Part shown: piece by piece, positions 1-10,726 of the stretch
Layout of the letters: the number at the start of each line of letters is the position of its first letter
Numbering within the stretch: the stretch's first letter is position 1
Origin: Nelumbo lutea
Lineage: Eukaryota > Streptophyta > Magnoliopsida > Proteales > Nelumbonaceae
Reading direction: 5' to 3'
DNA: 64,000 nucleotides
NCBI GenBank assembly: GCA_022828595.1
Contig: JAKGHH010000003.1
Coordinates: 59,447,759 to 59,511,758, forward strand
Notes under the pieces: model-generated
What the model was told of the DNA's origin: nothing
What the model saw: only the letters and a program-made list of their open reading frames with translations
Database searches by the model: none
Position numbers and translations under genes: made by a program

Positions 1-1101
1 TAATGAATGTATATTATTAGAGATGCACCTAGTATTTATTTTTATGAAAATGTAACATTAGATATGTGCCCAAATTTTTCTATTTTTATTTTTGTTATTA
101 TTTATATTTGTATTTTTAAAAGTTTTATTATTTAACTATGACATCATTTCATTATAGGTTGATTTTAACTTTGGCTTTCCATTTTCATCAATAATAAAAT
201 TACTTTTTACATTTCATATGCATTTTTGTTTAGTATAATGAATATGAAATATTAGATATATGTCCAATCATTTTTATTTTTTGTATTATGTATTTTATAT
301 TTTATATTTTATTAATATTTAATTATAATATTATTTATTAACCCATTTGACCTAAAATGGTTTAATTGCTTACCCACAATTGGGAGGGAAGAAAATAGTT
401 TTTTTTTTTTCAAAATAATTATTTTTATAATATTAAAATTAATTTTGTGGATTTAATAAGAGAATATACCTTAATATAAGATTTAATGAGAGAGAATAGG
501 AAAATAGTTTTATTTCTAATTGGTTTTAAATTTTACATTCCATTTCCATCATTAATAAAAACATTTCTTATTTATCATACTTATTATTGTTTAATATGTC
601 AAGTATATAATGTTAAAAATGTTCCCAATTTTTTTTTAATTTCTATATTTTTTGTATTTTATCTATTTTTCAATTTTATTATTTGATTGTGACAACATGG
701 ATTGGCCCATTTGACCCAAAATAGTTTAATTTCTTACCACTTCCTACATGAAAACACTATTTTTTTTGGTAGATTTTAAAAGTATGTTATTGGAATTATT
801 AATTTATTATGTACGAACTTAATTAATAGAATTTAATAGTGAGAAGAAATAAAATTCCTTAAATATATGATTCAATGAAGGAGAATGTACATTAATACTT
901 TAAATGTTGGATTTAATGAGAGGAAATTGAATGCATTGATTATCTTATAATAGTCTCTTTTCAATTCATTTAATATAATAATTGATTACCCTTTTGCCTT
1001 TACGTTTTATCAATAAATTTAAATACGGAAGGGTAAACTTTGTCCTCCGAAAATTCCAGAAATATTATTGAGGCTATTCGTGCTTTTTAAAGTAGTATAG
1101 A
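1..1101 (-). mobile_element. Helitron A, 5' part only (runs off window)
   Basis: AT-rich non-coding sequence ends on the plus strand in a motif whose reverse complement is A|TCTATACTACTTTAAAAAG, the usual plant Helitron 5' terminus (insertion between A and T, element starting TC). The whole segment aligns by eye with 4279-5311, the 5' part of the complete Helitron B, and the terminal 60 bp or so are almost the same. No Rep/helicase coding is visible, so this is a non-autonomous copy. Its 3' end lies outside the window. Confidence 0.6.
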
Positions 1102-1556
1102 TTTATGAGCATTACATGTTAATTAGCGCAATTCTCTCTCCATGACTATGTGTGTCTAACCATTGAAGAATTTGCCATTGTATTCGGTAAATTTTTACAA
1201 TTTTATAGTTAAAGAATCTGTCATCCATATCAACAAGTTCATTTGTGTTAAAATAAAAGGAGAGGCATAAACTTGCGAGTTTATAAAGAACTGCACTCAC
1301 TCCATTACCACTTCTTTTAAGTTGAGGTACGACTTCTTATTTTTTTGTCATCCTACTTCTACACCAAAGAGATCGATTTCTTCGCATTTTGATCATCGTT
1401 GCCTCGATTTTCAACTCAAAACAATCAAAGTTCGACATCAAATTCTTTCCACTTTTTATTGTTCTGAATACAATCCTCTTACTAACTCTGCACTTTTATT
1501 TTGGAAGAAATATCTTCTCTAAAATAGCTGATTATATCTCTATATGATTTTTTTTT
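1102..1556. other. Unassigned intergenic sequence
   Basis: No recognisable gene or terminal repeat. A 66-codon open frame (1322-1522) has no recognisable motif and AT-rich chance-like composition. Confidence 0.4.
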
Positions 1557-2082
1557 GGGAAAATTCCCAATTAGTACTCTATACTTTGGGCCTAGTGCCA
1601 TTTTGGTCCCCGAACTTTCAAAATGTGTCAATACAGTACCTACCATTAACCAATCTGTTAACATGTCGTTAAGTGACATTTGAAAAGATACAAATGCCCT
1701 TTGAGTGTCATCTAATTTTCTTTATCAACCATCCACATGTTGATAAAAATGAACAGTCTCAAATCCTTGCCTCTTCTATATAAGAAAGTTAGGTTTACAT
1801 CTCAGTGAGCATTTTGGTGACCCCAACTTTCTTGAACAAAAGAGGCAAGGACTTGGGATTGTTCAGTTTTTGTCAACGTTTGAATGGTTGATAAAGAGAA
1901 TTAGATGACACTTGAAGGGTATTTGTGTCTTTTCAAATGATACTTAACAACTAGTTAATGAAAAGTACTAGATTGTCACATTTACATTTTGAAAGTCCGG
2001 GAACTAAATTGTTGCGTTTTAAAGTTCGGGGACAAAAGTGGCACTAGACACAAAGTATATGGTACTAATTTGGAATTTTCCC
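1557..2082. mobile_element. Fold-back / Mutator-like MITE with long inverted repeats
   Basis: The element opens with GGGAAAATTCCCAATTAGTA and closes with the reverse complement of GGGAAAATTCCAAATTAGTA. The two arms stay complementary for about 240 bp each, meeting near 1790-1840, so nearly the whole 526 bp can fold on itself. The arms share landmarks such as 'gatgacac' and 'ggttgataaag' in opposite orientation. Flanks are T-rich (nine T on the left, six on the right), so a 9-bp target duplication is plausible but cannot be proved. No coding capacity. Confidence 0.75.
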
Positions 2083-2216
2083 TTTTTTGGGTAAAATACT
2101 TAAACCACCCCTAAGTTTTAAGATAAATACTTATATCTCCCCTTTAATTTATGTTAGGACTTAAACCTCCCCTATTATGATAAGATATGACAGGCCTCCA
2201 TACCCTTTATTAGTCT

Positions 2217-2744
2217 TTATATTTTCAAAGAAAACCACATAAATATAACCCAAAGAGTATGTCTGTTGGAAAGAAAAATGTATAATTGTTTAAATTTTTC
2301 TCTCCCTATTCTCTCTCTCATCTGGAACTGTGAATTGAAATCAAAGGTGCTAGTACAAAAGGAAAGGAGGTTTGAGCCTTTGAGAGATCTTTGGCCCGAA
2401 AGAAAGAATGGTGAAGGGAAGAAAGGGTATATCCATTTTTTGGTTTGAACCAGTATCATCATGGTTCTATGGATTAGAATTAAAGAATGGTCTTTTTGTT
2501 TGGAGCTCAAACTCACTTTGCTGAGCAATGAATCTCTTAAAATCTTTCCATCCCTTCGCTAAGTAAATGAGCTCTAATGGTGTTTTGATGGTCGACTGTC
2601 ATACTCAGATAAGAACACGAGAGCTCAAAATTATTTTGTTTTTCAACAATTTTCTGCATTCTCATCCCAAAAACATTCAAATGGCCACTTGGAGATCAAT
2701 GCTCTCTTGTCAATCTTCATTGGGCTTTTATGTCCTTTATATGA
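2217..2744. other. Interior of the composite element, no gene recognised
   Basis: Short open frames exist on both strands but none has a recognisable domain, and the composition is ordinary for this AT-rich tract. Confidence 0.4.
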
Positions 2745-2982
2745 CTAGTAATTAAGTACATGCATTGCACGTGAGAAATTTTTCTTTATTTTAATTACGT
2801 GAATTTTAGATATATCATAGATAAGATAGAAATTGAAAATTAACAAAAGTAAAAATATGATTAAAAATAAACTTAAATATTTATTTTTCAATTATGACAT
2901 CATGGATTTCTTTGAAAACTTGGATCATTGACCTACCATCTAGATAAGAAAATAGCATTGCTTTTGCATTAGTTTTAAATTA

Positions 2983-3229
2983 GGGAAAATTATAGTTGGA
3001 GCTGGCTGTACATTTAAAATTAGGCTAAAAGTTGATCCATGAATCAACAAAACTCTAACAATTGTCTCTACATTTCAAATTATAAAAACCCTCACCATGC
3101 CATCAGAGGGTTATGCAGCTGTTGCCAACATGGGACTCTTAATCCGTCTTGGACACAACAAAAAGCTTATACTGAAATTTCCCTTTAATGGTGGTTGATT
3201 GGAAAAAAAAAAAAGCAAAAGAGTTTTTA

Positions 3230-3281
<52 letters not shown>

Positions 3282-4068
3282 CTCCCTCACACTCTCTCAC
3301 TCACAATCATCTTTATTTGCTCAATGACTATGTGATTTGAAAATAAATAAAAATGGTTTTTGTTTTTGTATTTATGTTCTCTATATCAATTTCTCTCATT
3401 CTCTCTCTCTCTCTACCTATCATTCTCCCTCATTCTCTTTCTCAATTGATCTCTCCTCCCTTAATTTCTATCGTTCTTCCCGAGTTTCTTTCCTATTCCC
3501 TCTTGTTTTTTTTTTACACACTTATATGGTATTAATCAAATCGTATAAAAAAACATGAGACCAACTTGGTATGGTTCAAAAATTATTACACCAGTTTGAT
3601 AAAAATTCACAAGAAACTCTTGGTTATGAAATTTACACTAACTAGATAATGATAGAGATTGAGGGAGAAGGAGATATTGACCGAGAAGGAGAGTGAGGGA
3701 GAACAAAAGAGAGAGAGGGAGAGAGAGAGAGAGGGGTTTTGATTTGGCTATAAACCGAAGTTGAAAGAGTAAGAGAGATAGAGGGAGTAGGAAATCGAGA
3801 GATGATCGTGAGAGTGAGAGAGAAGGAAGGGAGATCGAGAGACAGAGGGTGTGGGAGAAAAGTGAAAACCTATTTTTGATATAGGTTTTTTGCTATGTCC
3901 AACATGGAATAAGAGTCACATGTTGGCAATAGTCACATAAGCCTCCAATGACATGGCTGGGGTTTTTATAATTTGAAATGTAGAGCTTATTGTCAGAGTT
4001 TTGTTGGTTTTTGGACCAATCTGCAACCTAATTTTAAATGTATAATCGACTTTCACTATAATTTCCGC
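2983..4068. mobile_element. Mutator-like element with 9-bp TSD, nested in Helitron B
   Basis: Terminal inverted repeats of about 190 bp run inward from both ends: left GGGAAAATTATAGTTGGAGC, right reverse complement GCGGAAATTATAGTGAAAGT. Both arms share the phrase 'caacaaaactct' and 'tacatttcaaattataaaaa'. A perfect 9-bp duplication TTTAAATTA flanks the element (2974-2982 and 4069-4077), diagnostic for Mutator-type insertion. The core is a CT-rich tract followed by a GA-rich tract, so even the interior is roughly self-complementary. No transposase is encoded. Confidence 0.85.
3232..3279. repeat. (CT)n microsatellite
   Basis: About 24 uninterrupted CT units inside the Mutator-like element. A degenerate CT-rich tract continues to about 3480, and a GA-rich counterpart lies at 3655-3850. 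Confidence 0.95.
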
Positions 4069-5640
4069 TTTAAATTATATATTTCATTTATATTATATAA
4101 AATATTTTTTACTTATCACACTTCATTTTTGTTTGTCTATGGTATCATTTTATTCAAACCACTAACCCACCATCAAAAAATAAAAGTTGTTTGATTTCTA
4201 TGTTGTCATTAAATTATGTATTACATTTTTATCATAGATAAAATTTTTTCTAATGTATAAAACTTATTTTTGTTAAATATAATGAATGTACAATATTGGA
4301 GATGTACCCAATATTTTATTTTTTTATAAATATATAACATTAGATATGTGTCAAAATTTTCTCTATGTATTTTTTTTTTTGATTCTTTATATTTTCTATT
4401 ATTAAAAATTTTATTATTTGACTATGACATTATTTAATTTGTAGGTAGATTTTGAATTTGGCATTCCATTTTCAACATTAATAAAAATACTTTTTTACAT
4501 TTCATAATTATTTATTTTAAATTTTTATTATTTAATATGACATTATTTATTAATCCATTTGACCCCAAATGGTCGAATTGCTTGCTCACCACCTAGAGGG
4601 AAGAAAATGATTTTTTTTCAAAATTACTTTTTAAAATATTTATTTTTATACTATTAAAATTAATATTGTGGATTTAATTACAAGAATTTAACGATGAAAA
4701 AATATATCTTAAATATAGGATTGAATGAGAAAGGATAGGAAAACATTTTTATTTCCAAATGGTTTTAAATTTTATATTCAATTTTCATCATTAATAAAAA
4801 CATTTCTTATTTATCATACTTATTATTGTTTAATATGCATGTTAAAAATGTTCTTAATTTTTTCTTTTTAATTTTATTATTTAATCGTGGCTACATGGAT
4901 TAACCCATTTGACCCAAAATGATTTAATTTCTTACCACCACTTAGATGAAAACACTATTTTTGCTAGGTAGATTTTAAAAGTATAAGCTTTTATGTTATT
5001 GGAATTATTAATTTATTAAGTATGGATTTAATTAATAGAACTTAATGATGAGAAGAAATAAAAATGACTTAAATATATGATTCAATGAACATGAATGCAA
5101 GTTAATAACTTAAATGTTGGATTTAATGAGAGAGAATTGAATGCATTGAATATCTTTAAAATACCTCTTTTCAACTCATTTAATATCAAGAACTGATTAT
5201 CCTATTTGCCCTCATTTTTTATCAACAAATTTAAATAGAGGGGTAAATATTGTCCTTAGAAAATTTCAGAAATATTCTTGAGGCCATTTGTACTTTTTAA
5301 ATTAGTATAGATTTAGAGATCTTCTATTTCAAGATTCATAGTAAGTATATTGTACTAATAAAAGAGTTTCGGCTAGCATTTTTTTTTTTTTTTGTTCAGT
5401 AGTAGAAAACTAGGGAGAACCGCAAGAAAAGGGGTGATAATGATGGGAAAATTGGGTTTTATGAAAAAATAAACTAGCAAATCATTTTTTGTGCATACAT
5501 AGATCTAGACAGAATTATTAAGAGGGGATATTTTTGTCTAATGACATCCTTCAATAGGGAAATTCTAGTCCAATTTGAAAAAAGAGGGGAAGTTTCAGTA
5601 TTTAGACGAAATCTTAAGGGAGGTTTTAAGTATTTTACCC

Positions 5641-6510
5641 TTTTTCATGGTTTTTGGATCTATGCCCTTTCAAAAATTGAGCTTGATCATGCTTCTAGTA
5701 TAAAGTCTACTTAATTAAGTGCTAAAATGCCCGACTTCAGAAGTATTCGGCTAAAAGAATATAGAGGAGAGGAGCCTCTACAAACTTCCACTGATACAAT
5801 GCATGGTCGAACATATTCGAGAACTCAAAATCAAAGGTTTGATTCTCAAACAATTGACTGTGAAAGTCTCCCTTCACCATCAACGATGGGTATGGAACAA
5901 AATCGATGCCCACTAAATCTTACACCCCAACCCACTTTAATGCCACCACCTCTTTCCCCATTCCTAATCTCTAGTGGTCCATATTTTTCTAAGTCTAGGA
6001 TTTAAGGTCTTCTCGAGCTTATGTTGTATGTATGCATCATAAGAGGTATACTGGGAAAATTCAAAGGTCACCGCTCGATGATGGTGTCATCATAGGCAAA
6101 TAAGTGATAATCTAGTGGTTAAGTTGTTGCTAGATGAAAATAAAGAATAAGAATGCGACGGAGAGGGGTAGAAAGAACTAATGATTTGAAGATGAGCATT
6201 AGATGGGATTGTAATGGCTACGGTCTTCATGTTGCACAAAATAAATTTCTACATCACTGGCAGTATCTAGAGGATCCTCTGATGAATCATGCTACTTAAG
6301 CTGCTACTCCCTTGCGATGCCATCGACAAACTCAGATACTACAGAAGCTCGTTGTTGGCCCTTGTCATCTTCATCTTTGCGCGGTGGTACTTGTGACGTG
6401 AGTCTAGCAATGGGGAGTGGAGGTGGTGACAAGAGTTGTTTTGGGGAGGTATAAAATCAGAAAGAAAGATACTCTTTGCTAAAGAAGAAGGCTTAAAAGC
6501 CACTAATTAG
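5641..6510. other. Anonymous region with an unrecognised 92-codon frame
   Basis: The longest open frame, 5727-6005 (+), reads as a serine/proline-rich polypeptide with no domain I recognise. Around 6200-6340 the minus strand has a short gene-like stretch (SSEDPLDTASDVEIYFVQH) interrupted by stops. This could be an old host-gene fragment but gives no family identity. Confidence 0.25.
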
Positions 6511-6549
6511 GAGGAGGAGGAGGAGGAAGAAGAAGAAGAAGAAGAGGAG
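6511..6549. repeat. (GGA/GAA)n trinucleotide repeat
   Basis: Six GGA-type units followed by GAA-type units, uninterrupted. Confidence 0.9.
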
Positions 6550-6759
6550 TGGAAGGATGAAAAAAAAGGACCGAAGGTAAGAATTCAAACTGCCAGAGCT
6601 ATTTTTCACTATCGGAGATTTATCACCAAAGAAAGTCAGCCCTAGTTTCTTTTTCTATGACGATTAAAGATATTTTTGGGTCAATTAAGTTTTAAGAGAG
6701 AATGGCAAGAAAATGAAAATAGAGAAAGTTCAATGGGATATTTTGATAATTTAATGCCC

Positions 6760-6848
6760 TGTATCATCTCACTTAACAACCAAGGGGGTATTTGTTACAC
6801 GTAAAAGCTCGGGGGGTCTTTATGGAAAATTAAAGTTCAGAGGTATTT
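6760..6848. repeat. Orphan Mutator-like terminal repeat
   Basis: The reverse complement begins GGGTAAATACCTCTGAACTT and carries runs of C ('accccccgag', 'acccccttgg') with the spacing of other TIRs in this window (2089, 23125, 38162). I found no matching partner end, so it is a solo or decayed end. Confidence 0.35.
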
Positions 6849-6859
6849 ACCCAAAAGTA

Positions 6860-8285
6860 TATTGTAATTTTCATTTTAAATTAAACCTAAAAAGGTCCAT
6901 TTGATAAAACCAAAGGAAATCACCAACAACAAAACAGTCAAAACTCAAGTGCTATCCCTCAAACACAAAGGTTCCTTTAAATCAATAGAAATAATGATTC
7001 CTCAAAAAGGTCATGACCTGAAATGCTTTTGAAGAGGGATCAGACATTACCAAATTGCATGCCTATAATGTTTCTCCTTCAATCACTTATCACCACCCAT
7101 CACTGCTTGTAATGTTTGCATATATCATTGTCATCACCAGTCCCTACCTTCCTATAATGGCTTCAGATTCTATCTCTTGTAATTGAATCTAAAATGGAGG
7201 ATCAAAACACCAAACCCAAGGTTTGATCCCTTACTTTCTCCATCGATTGTCATTGTCGGCCATTGCTTGCAATGATTTGATCGTCGTTTCCAGTTATGTT
7301 CTTTGCTTTTCATTTTGGAATCCTCCTCCTTTTATGGAACCCTAATACATCTTTTATAGGCATTGCAAAAAATACATATTTCACTTTTGAGCTTACTAGA
7401 ACACCAAGCCAAATTAGGTTCATCAACGACTCAAAGGTGTGATGCCTTGTTTAGGGTTTGACTATGATATGAAAAATATATGATATCCAAAAAACAAGTG
7501 ACCAATAAACTAGAATCATAAATGTGGCCACAAATAAGGTGTTATTAATCAAAATTCATGGGTGGGTTTTGATTGGTCAAAATTGTTTCCATACTATATC
7601 TTTCCCACATCATAGATTTTTCCTAACTTGTTAATAGTACAGGTATTTGAACTTGATTTTGGCCCGATGGTAATTGAATCGAGTCGAGCTAATGTTGAGT
7701 ATTAAAATGAGTCTAGGTTGAGTAGCAAAAAAAGAAAATCTTGGTTGCGTTTGAGTGAAGTTTTGAGTAACAAGTATTTGAGTAGATTTTAGTTAAAGTG
7801 GTGCAGTGTATTGACTAAACTCATCTTGATTACACCCTTAGTCATGATAAGGGACTATCAAGAAGATCTTAAAAGGATGCAACTTAGGTTGCTTTTTGAT
7901 ATGTGATAATGGTGTTTTGGACATTAAAATTTAAAAGATTAGACAACTCTAGCCCACTTCGTGCCTCATGATCCCATGTATATAGAAACAACCTTAGAAT
8001 ATATAACATTAATTAAATATTTGTTTTTCTTATCATTAACATCGTCCATTAACTATTAATTGATGTTATGATGATGTAGAGGGACTTGGGCATTATTTAT
8101 CACTTTATCATGTTATTAAGGTGGTCTTTTTTTGTCTTTTAAAAAACTAAAAAAAATAAAATTGTGTATTTTTTAGTGTAGTTTGCGTCATATTTGAAAG
8201 AAGAAAGGTAAACAATGAATAGTTAATTTTTAGAAAGCTTCAAATACAGCTTGATGATCTTGTTTCTCAGGTTACTCAAGACCAT
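6860..8285. other. Anonymous AT-rich intergenic sequence
   Basis: No open frame, tandem repeat or terminal repeat pair that I can support. Confidence 0.4.
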
Positions 8286-8289
8286 TTGC

Positions 8290-9330
8290 CACCTTTTTAA
8301 AAGTGTGATTACACTAATCCTTTCTAGCCACTTTAACTTGCAATAGATCATTTCTTAAGGGTGCTATTGGTGGTTTTCTATGCACGTAATGCATCGTAGT
8401 CTACTTTCTCTCATTTTATCACCTATTGGACTCTTAGGTTCTTATGAATGACTTCATCTCTTATAGTATCCTTTCTAGCATGTTTTTTTCACTCTTCCAT
8501 GCATAGATGTTTTCATTAAGCTCATTTTTTGGATATGCTGTTTCTTAACTACCAAATACTCTGCTCCACATAGCATAGTTGACCTTACACAATTCTTTTG
8601 TAGCTTTTTCTTTTTAATGTAAGTTCTATTCATCTATCACATAAAACTTCGAATGCACCCCTCCGTTTTTCCCATCCTACTTTAATTCTATGGGGGACAT
8701 CCTCCTCAATCTTTCCTTTTTATGAACAATCAAAGCAAGGTACAATTAAAGTTCGCTTTGAGCATCCCTTAGCCTCCAATCTTCAGTATACCCTGATTTG
8801 CATTCATATTATTATTAAACTTATATGTCATACATCTTATTTTACTCCTATTTATTTTAAAATCTCTCGTTGCTAAAACATTTGTCCATAAGCTTAATTT
8901 TGCATTAGTCCTTTATTAGTTCCATCATTTAAAACAATGTTATCAAAAAATTAACAATAATGCACCATGGAGCCTTCTTCTTGAATATGTCTAATCAAAA
9001 CATCTATGATAAGTGCAAATAAATAAGAGGTGAATGCTGAACCTTGGTGAATACCCATCTAACAAGTAAAATCTGAAGTCTCTCCCATAGGTATTCTAAC
9101 ATGGGTTGTTGCACCCTCATGCATATCCTTAATTAGGTTTATATACCTATTTGGAACCCCTTTATTTTCCTAGACCTACCATATATATTATCTCTCTAGG
9201 ACTCTATCTTATCTTTTTTCTTGATCAATGAATACCATATGAAGATTTCTTCTTTTCTATCAATTGTCACAAAAGAAAGATATCTTCCATGATTGATCTA
9301 CCTAACATAAACCCAAATTTCCTTTTCTAT
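8290..9330 (-). pseudogene. RTE-type LINE reverse transcriptase remnant
   Basis: On the minus strand, broken frames give a string of reverse-transcriptase blocks in the right order. FGFMLGRSIMEDIFLL lies near 9310. MVFIDQEK follows near 9235, with NRYINLIKDMHEGATTHVR near 9130, then MGIHQGSAFTSYLFALIIDV near 9050-8990, which is the QGSxxSPYLF motif. The thumb-side block AEYLVVKKQHIQKMS lies near 8560. These blocks are typical of plant RTE-clade non-LTR retrotransposons. The catalytic FADD segment is degraded. Stops and frameshifts occur between nearly all blocks, so it cannot be functional. No 3' tail or target duplication was identified. Confidence 0.8.
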
Positions 9331-9780
9331 CTTTTTTCTTTTATTTTTTTCTTCGCGAGTTACACAACAAGATGGAGGTTATATAGCCCAACCCCAATAC
9401 CTATAACCCCTTAACCTTGGTGGCATTAGGATTTTATCCGAAGTCTCTACTACAACTAGCTAGAAAACTTACTAGCTATGCCACTATTAATTGCTATTTC
9501 TAATTACTTGTTTCATGTTGTAATCTTTACTCAAATATTCTTTCCCAAAGTTTCATAGTGTGACTCATGTCCCCTAATAGTAATTACAATTTTATATATT
9601 GCCTTTGTTCTTTATATAAACATCATGGTACTCTTTCTCTATTCAACAAGCATCTTGTTTTCTTTCATTATCCTATTAGATTAGTTAGTTAGTTATAATA
9701 AAAACCTACCTCTCCCAGTACACACTTATATTGGAATCCCCTTAGGACCTAATGCATTTCCCTTTCCATCTTATATAGTG
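9331..9780. other. Spacer between two LINE remnants
   Basis: AT-rich sequence with no supported gene. Confidence 0.3.
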
Positions 9781-9789
9781 CCTCTCTCA

Positions 9790-10600
9790 TTTGCTACTCA
9801 CAGATCTGATGATGGTCTCCTTCTTTCAGAAGGAACTTTCAAGATTGGGAAATTGCAAACCAAGCTGATCTACTTGAGCTGATCTCCCTCCAACGGTCCA
9901 GCCCCTGGATTTGCTCAAAGAAGACAGTTGGACCTACCAATCGAGTCCTTTGCTACTCACCTAGTAGCAAGCAACTTGGAATTAGAAGACATGCCTACTT
10001 CCAGAATCTGGAACCCAACCTCTCCCTTAAAAATTAATGCTCTAGTTTGGGCTGCAGTTTTAGACAGGTGTTTAACTAAAGCCAACCTATTTAAGAGAGG
10101 GATTCAACTCCAGGATCAGAGTTGTGTGTTTGGTCAAGAAGTGGAAGATAACAACCATTTGTTTCTGCACTGTCCTATCTCAGCTAGAATTTGGAATTGT
10201 TATCTCTCTTTGTTGGGTCTTGCTTAGGCTATGCTAGCCTTAGTGAAGGAGATGTTGTGGAGTCGGGTGTTCCAATGGATGTCAAAGCTTGCTTCTGCTG
10301 TGTGGATGTCCATTCCAGTTGTAGTTATCAGCACCATTTGAGCAGAAAGGAACAAAAGGTTTTTCCAAAACATCCACAACGACCCAGAGGATCTTATATC
10401 CATTTCTTTTGGAAAGTTGATTTCTTGGGTCTCAGCTTCGAAGGGGGGCTAGTTTGAATTCTAGGAGCTTATGGCATTTGCAAGCTTGTTTTGAATGGGT
10501 TGTTTCTCCTACTAAGGAGTGTTTCCTTGGGGTCCCTTTGTACTACTATTTATATCTGAATAAATTTTACCTTGCCGTTTCTCAAAAAAAAAAAGGAAAA
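9790..10600 (+). pseudogene. 5'-truncated L1-type LINE, 3' end with poly(A)
   Basis: The plus strand encodes the C-terminal part of a plant L1 ORF2. First comes RRNFQDWEIANQADLLELIS near 9830. The zf-RVT region follows in an open frame at 9928-10227: SPLKINALVWAAVLDR, then a zinc-binding cluster, Cys at the SCVFGQE position and His/Cys in HLFLHCPISARIW. After a frameshift comes an AERNKRFFQNIHNDP block near 10345. The segment ends with a 3' UTR containing AATAAA (10559) and an A-rich tail beginning at 10584. Frameshifts and loss of the endonuclease and RT make it a dead 5'-truncated copy. Confidence 0.8.
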
Positions 10601-10726
10601 GAAAAGGTATGCCTTTTGGACTCTTACCTCTGTGGCTCTGTTATGTGGCTTTTGCATAGAAGGAAGGTCAAGGGAGTGGAGAAACTTCTTCTCATGCAAT
10701 CTTAGTCAATAGGAGCTTCAGATTAC

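Larger units (their letters stand above)
2745..5311 (-). mobile_element. Helitron B, complete non-autonomous copy
   Basis: Read on the minus strand, the element begins A|TCTATACTAATTTAAAAAG (5' end at 5311) and ends ...TTAATTACTAG|T (3' end at 2745), the canonical TC...CTAG ends inserted between A and T. Just inside the 3' end is a small palindromic hairpin, CACGTGCAATGCATGTAC. There is no target duplication, as expected for rolling-circle transposition. No Rep/helicase frame is present. The 3' half was enlarged by a Mutator-like insertion (2983-4068). Its 5' part is shared with Helitron A at the left window edge. Confidence 0.7.
2089..5640. mobile_element. Composite element with Mutator-like inverted ends
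   Basis: The left end starts GGGTAAAATACTTAAACCAC. The reverse complement of the right end starts GGGTAAAATACTTAAAACCT. Similarity continues patchily for about 100 bp with C-rich blocks in register. Inside lies a complete Helitron, so the outer element is the older host or its arms were pulled apart by that insertion. No clear target duplication is visible. The alternative is two independent copies of the same TIR family in opposite orientation. Confidence 0.45.

Noticed and set aside
3337..3558. Ser/Leu-rich frames resembling signal peptides
   Set aside because: Products of the CT-rich tract within the Mutator-like element.
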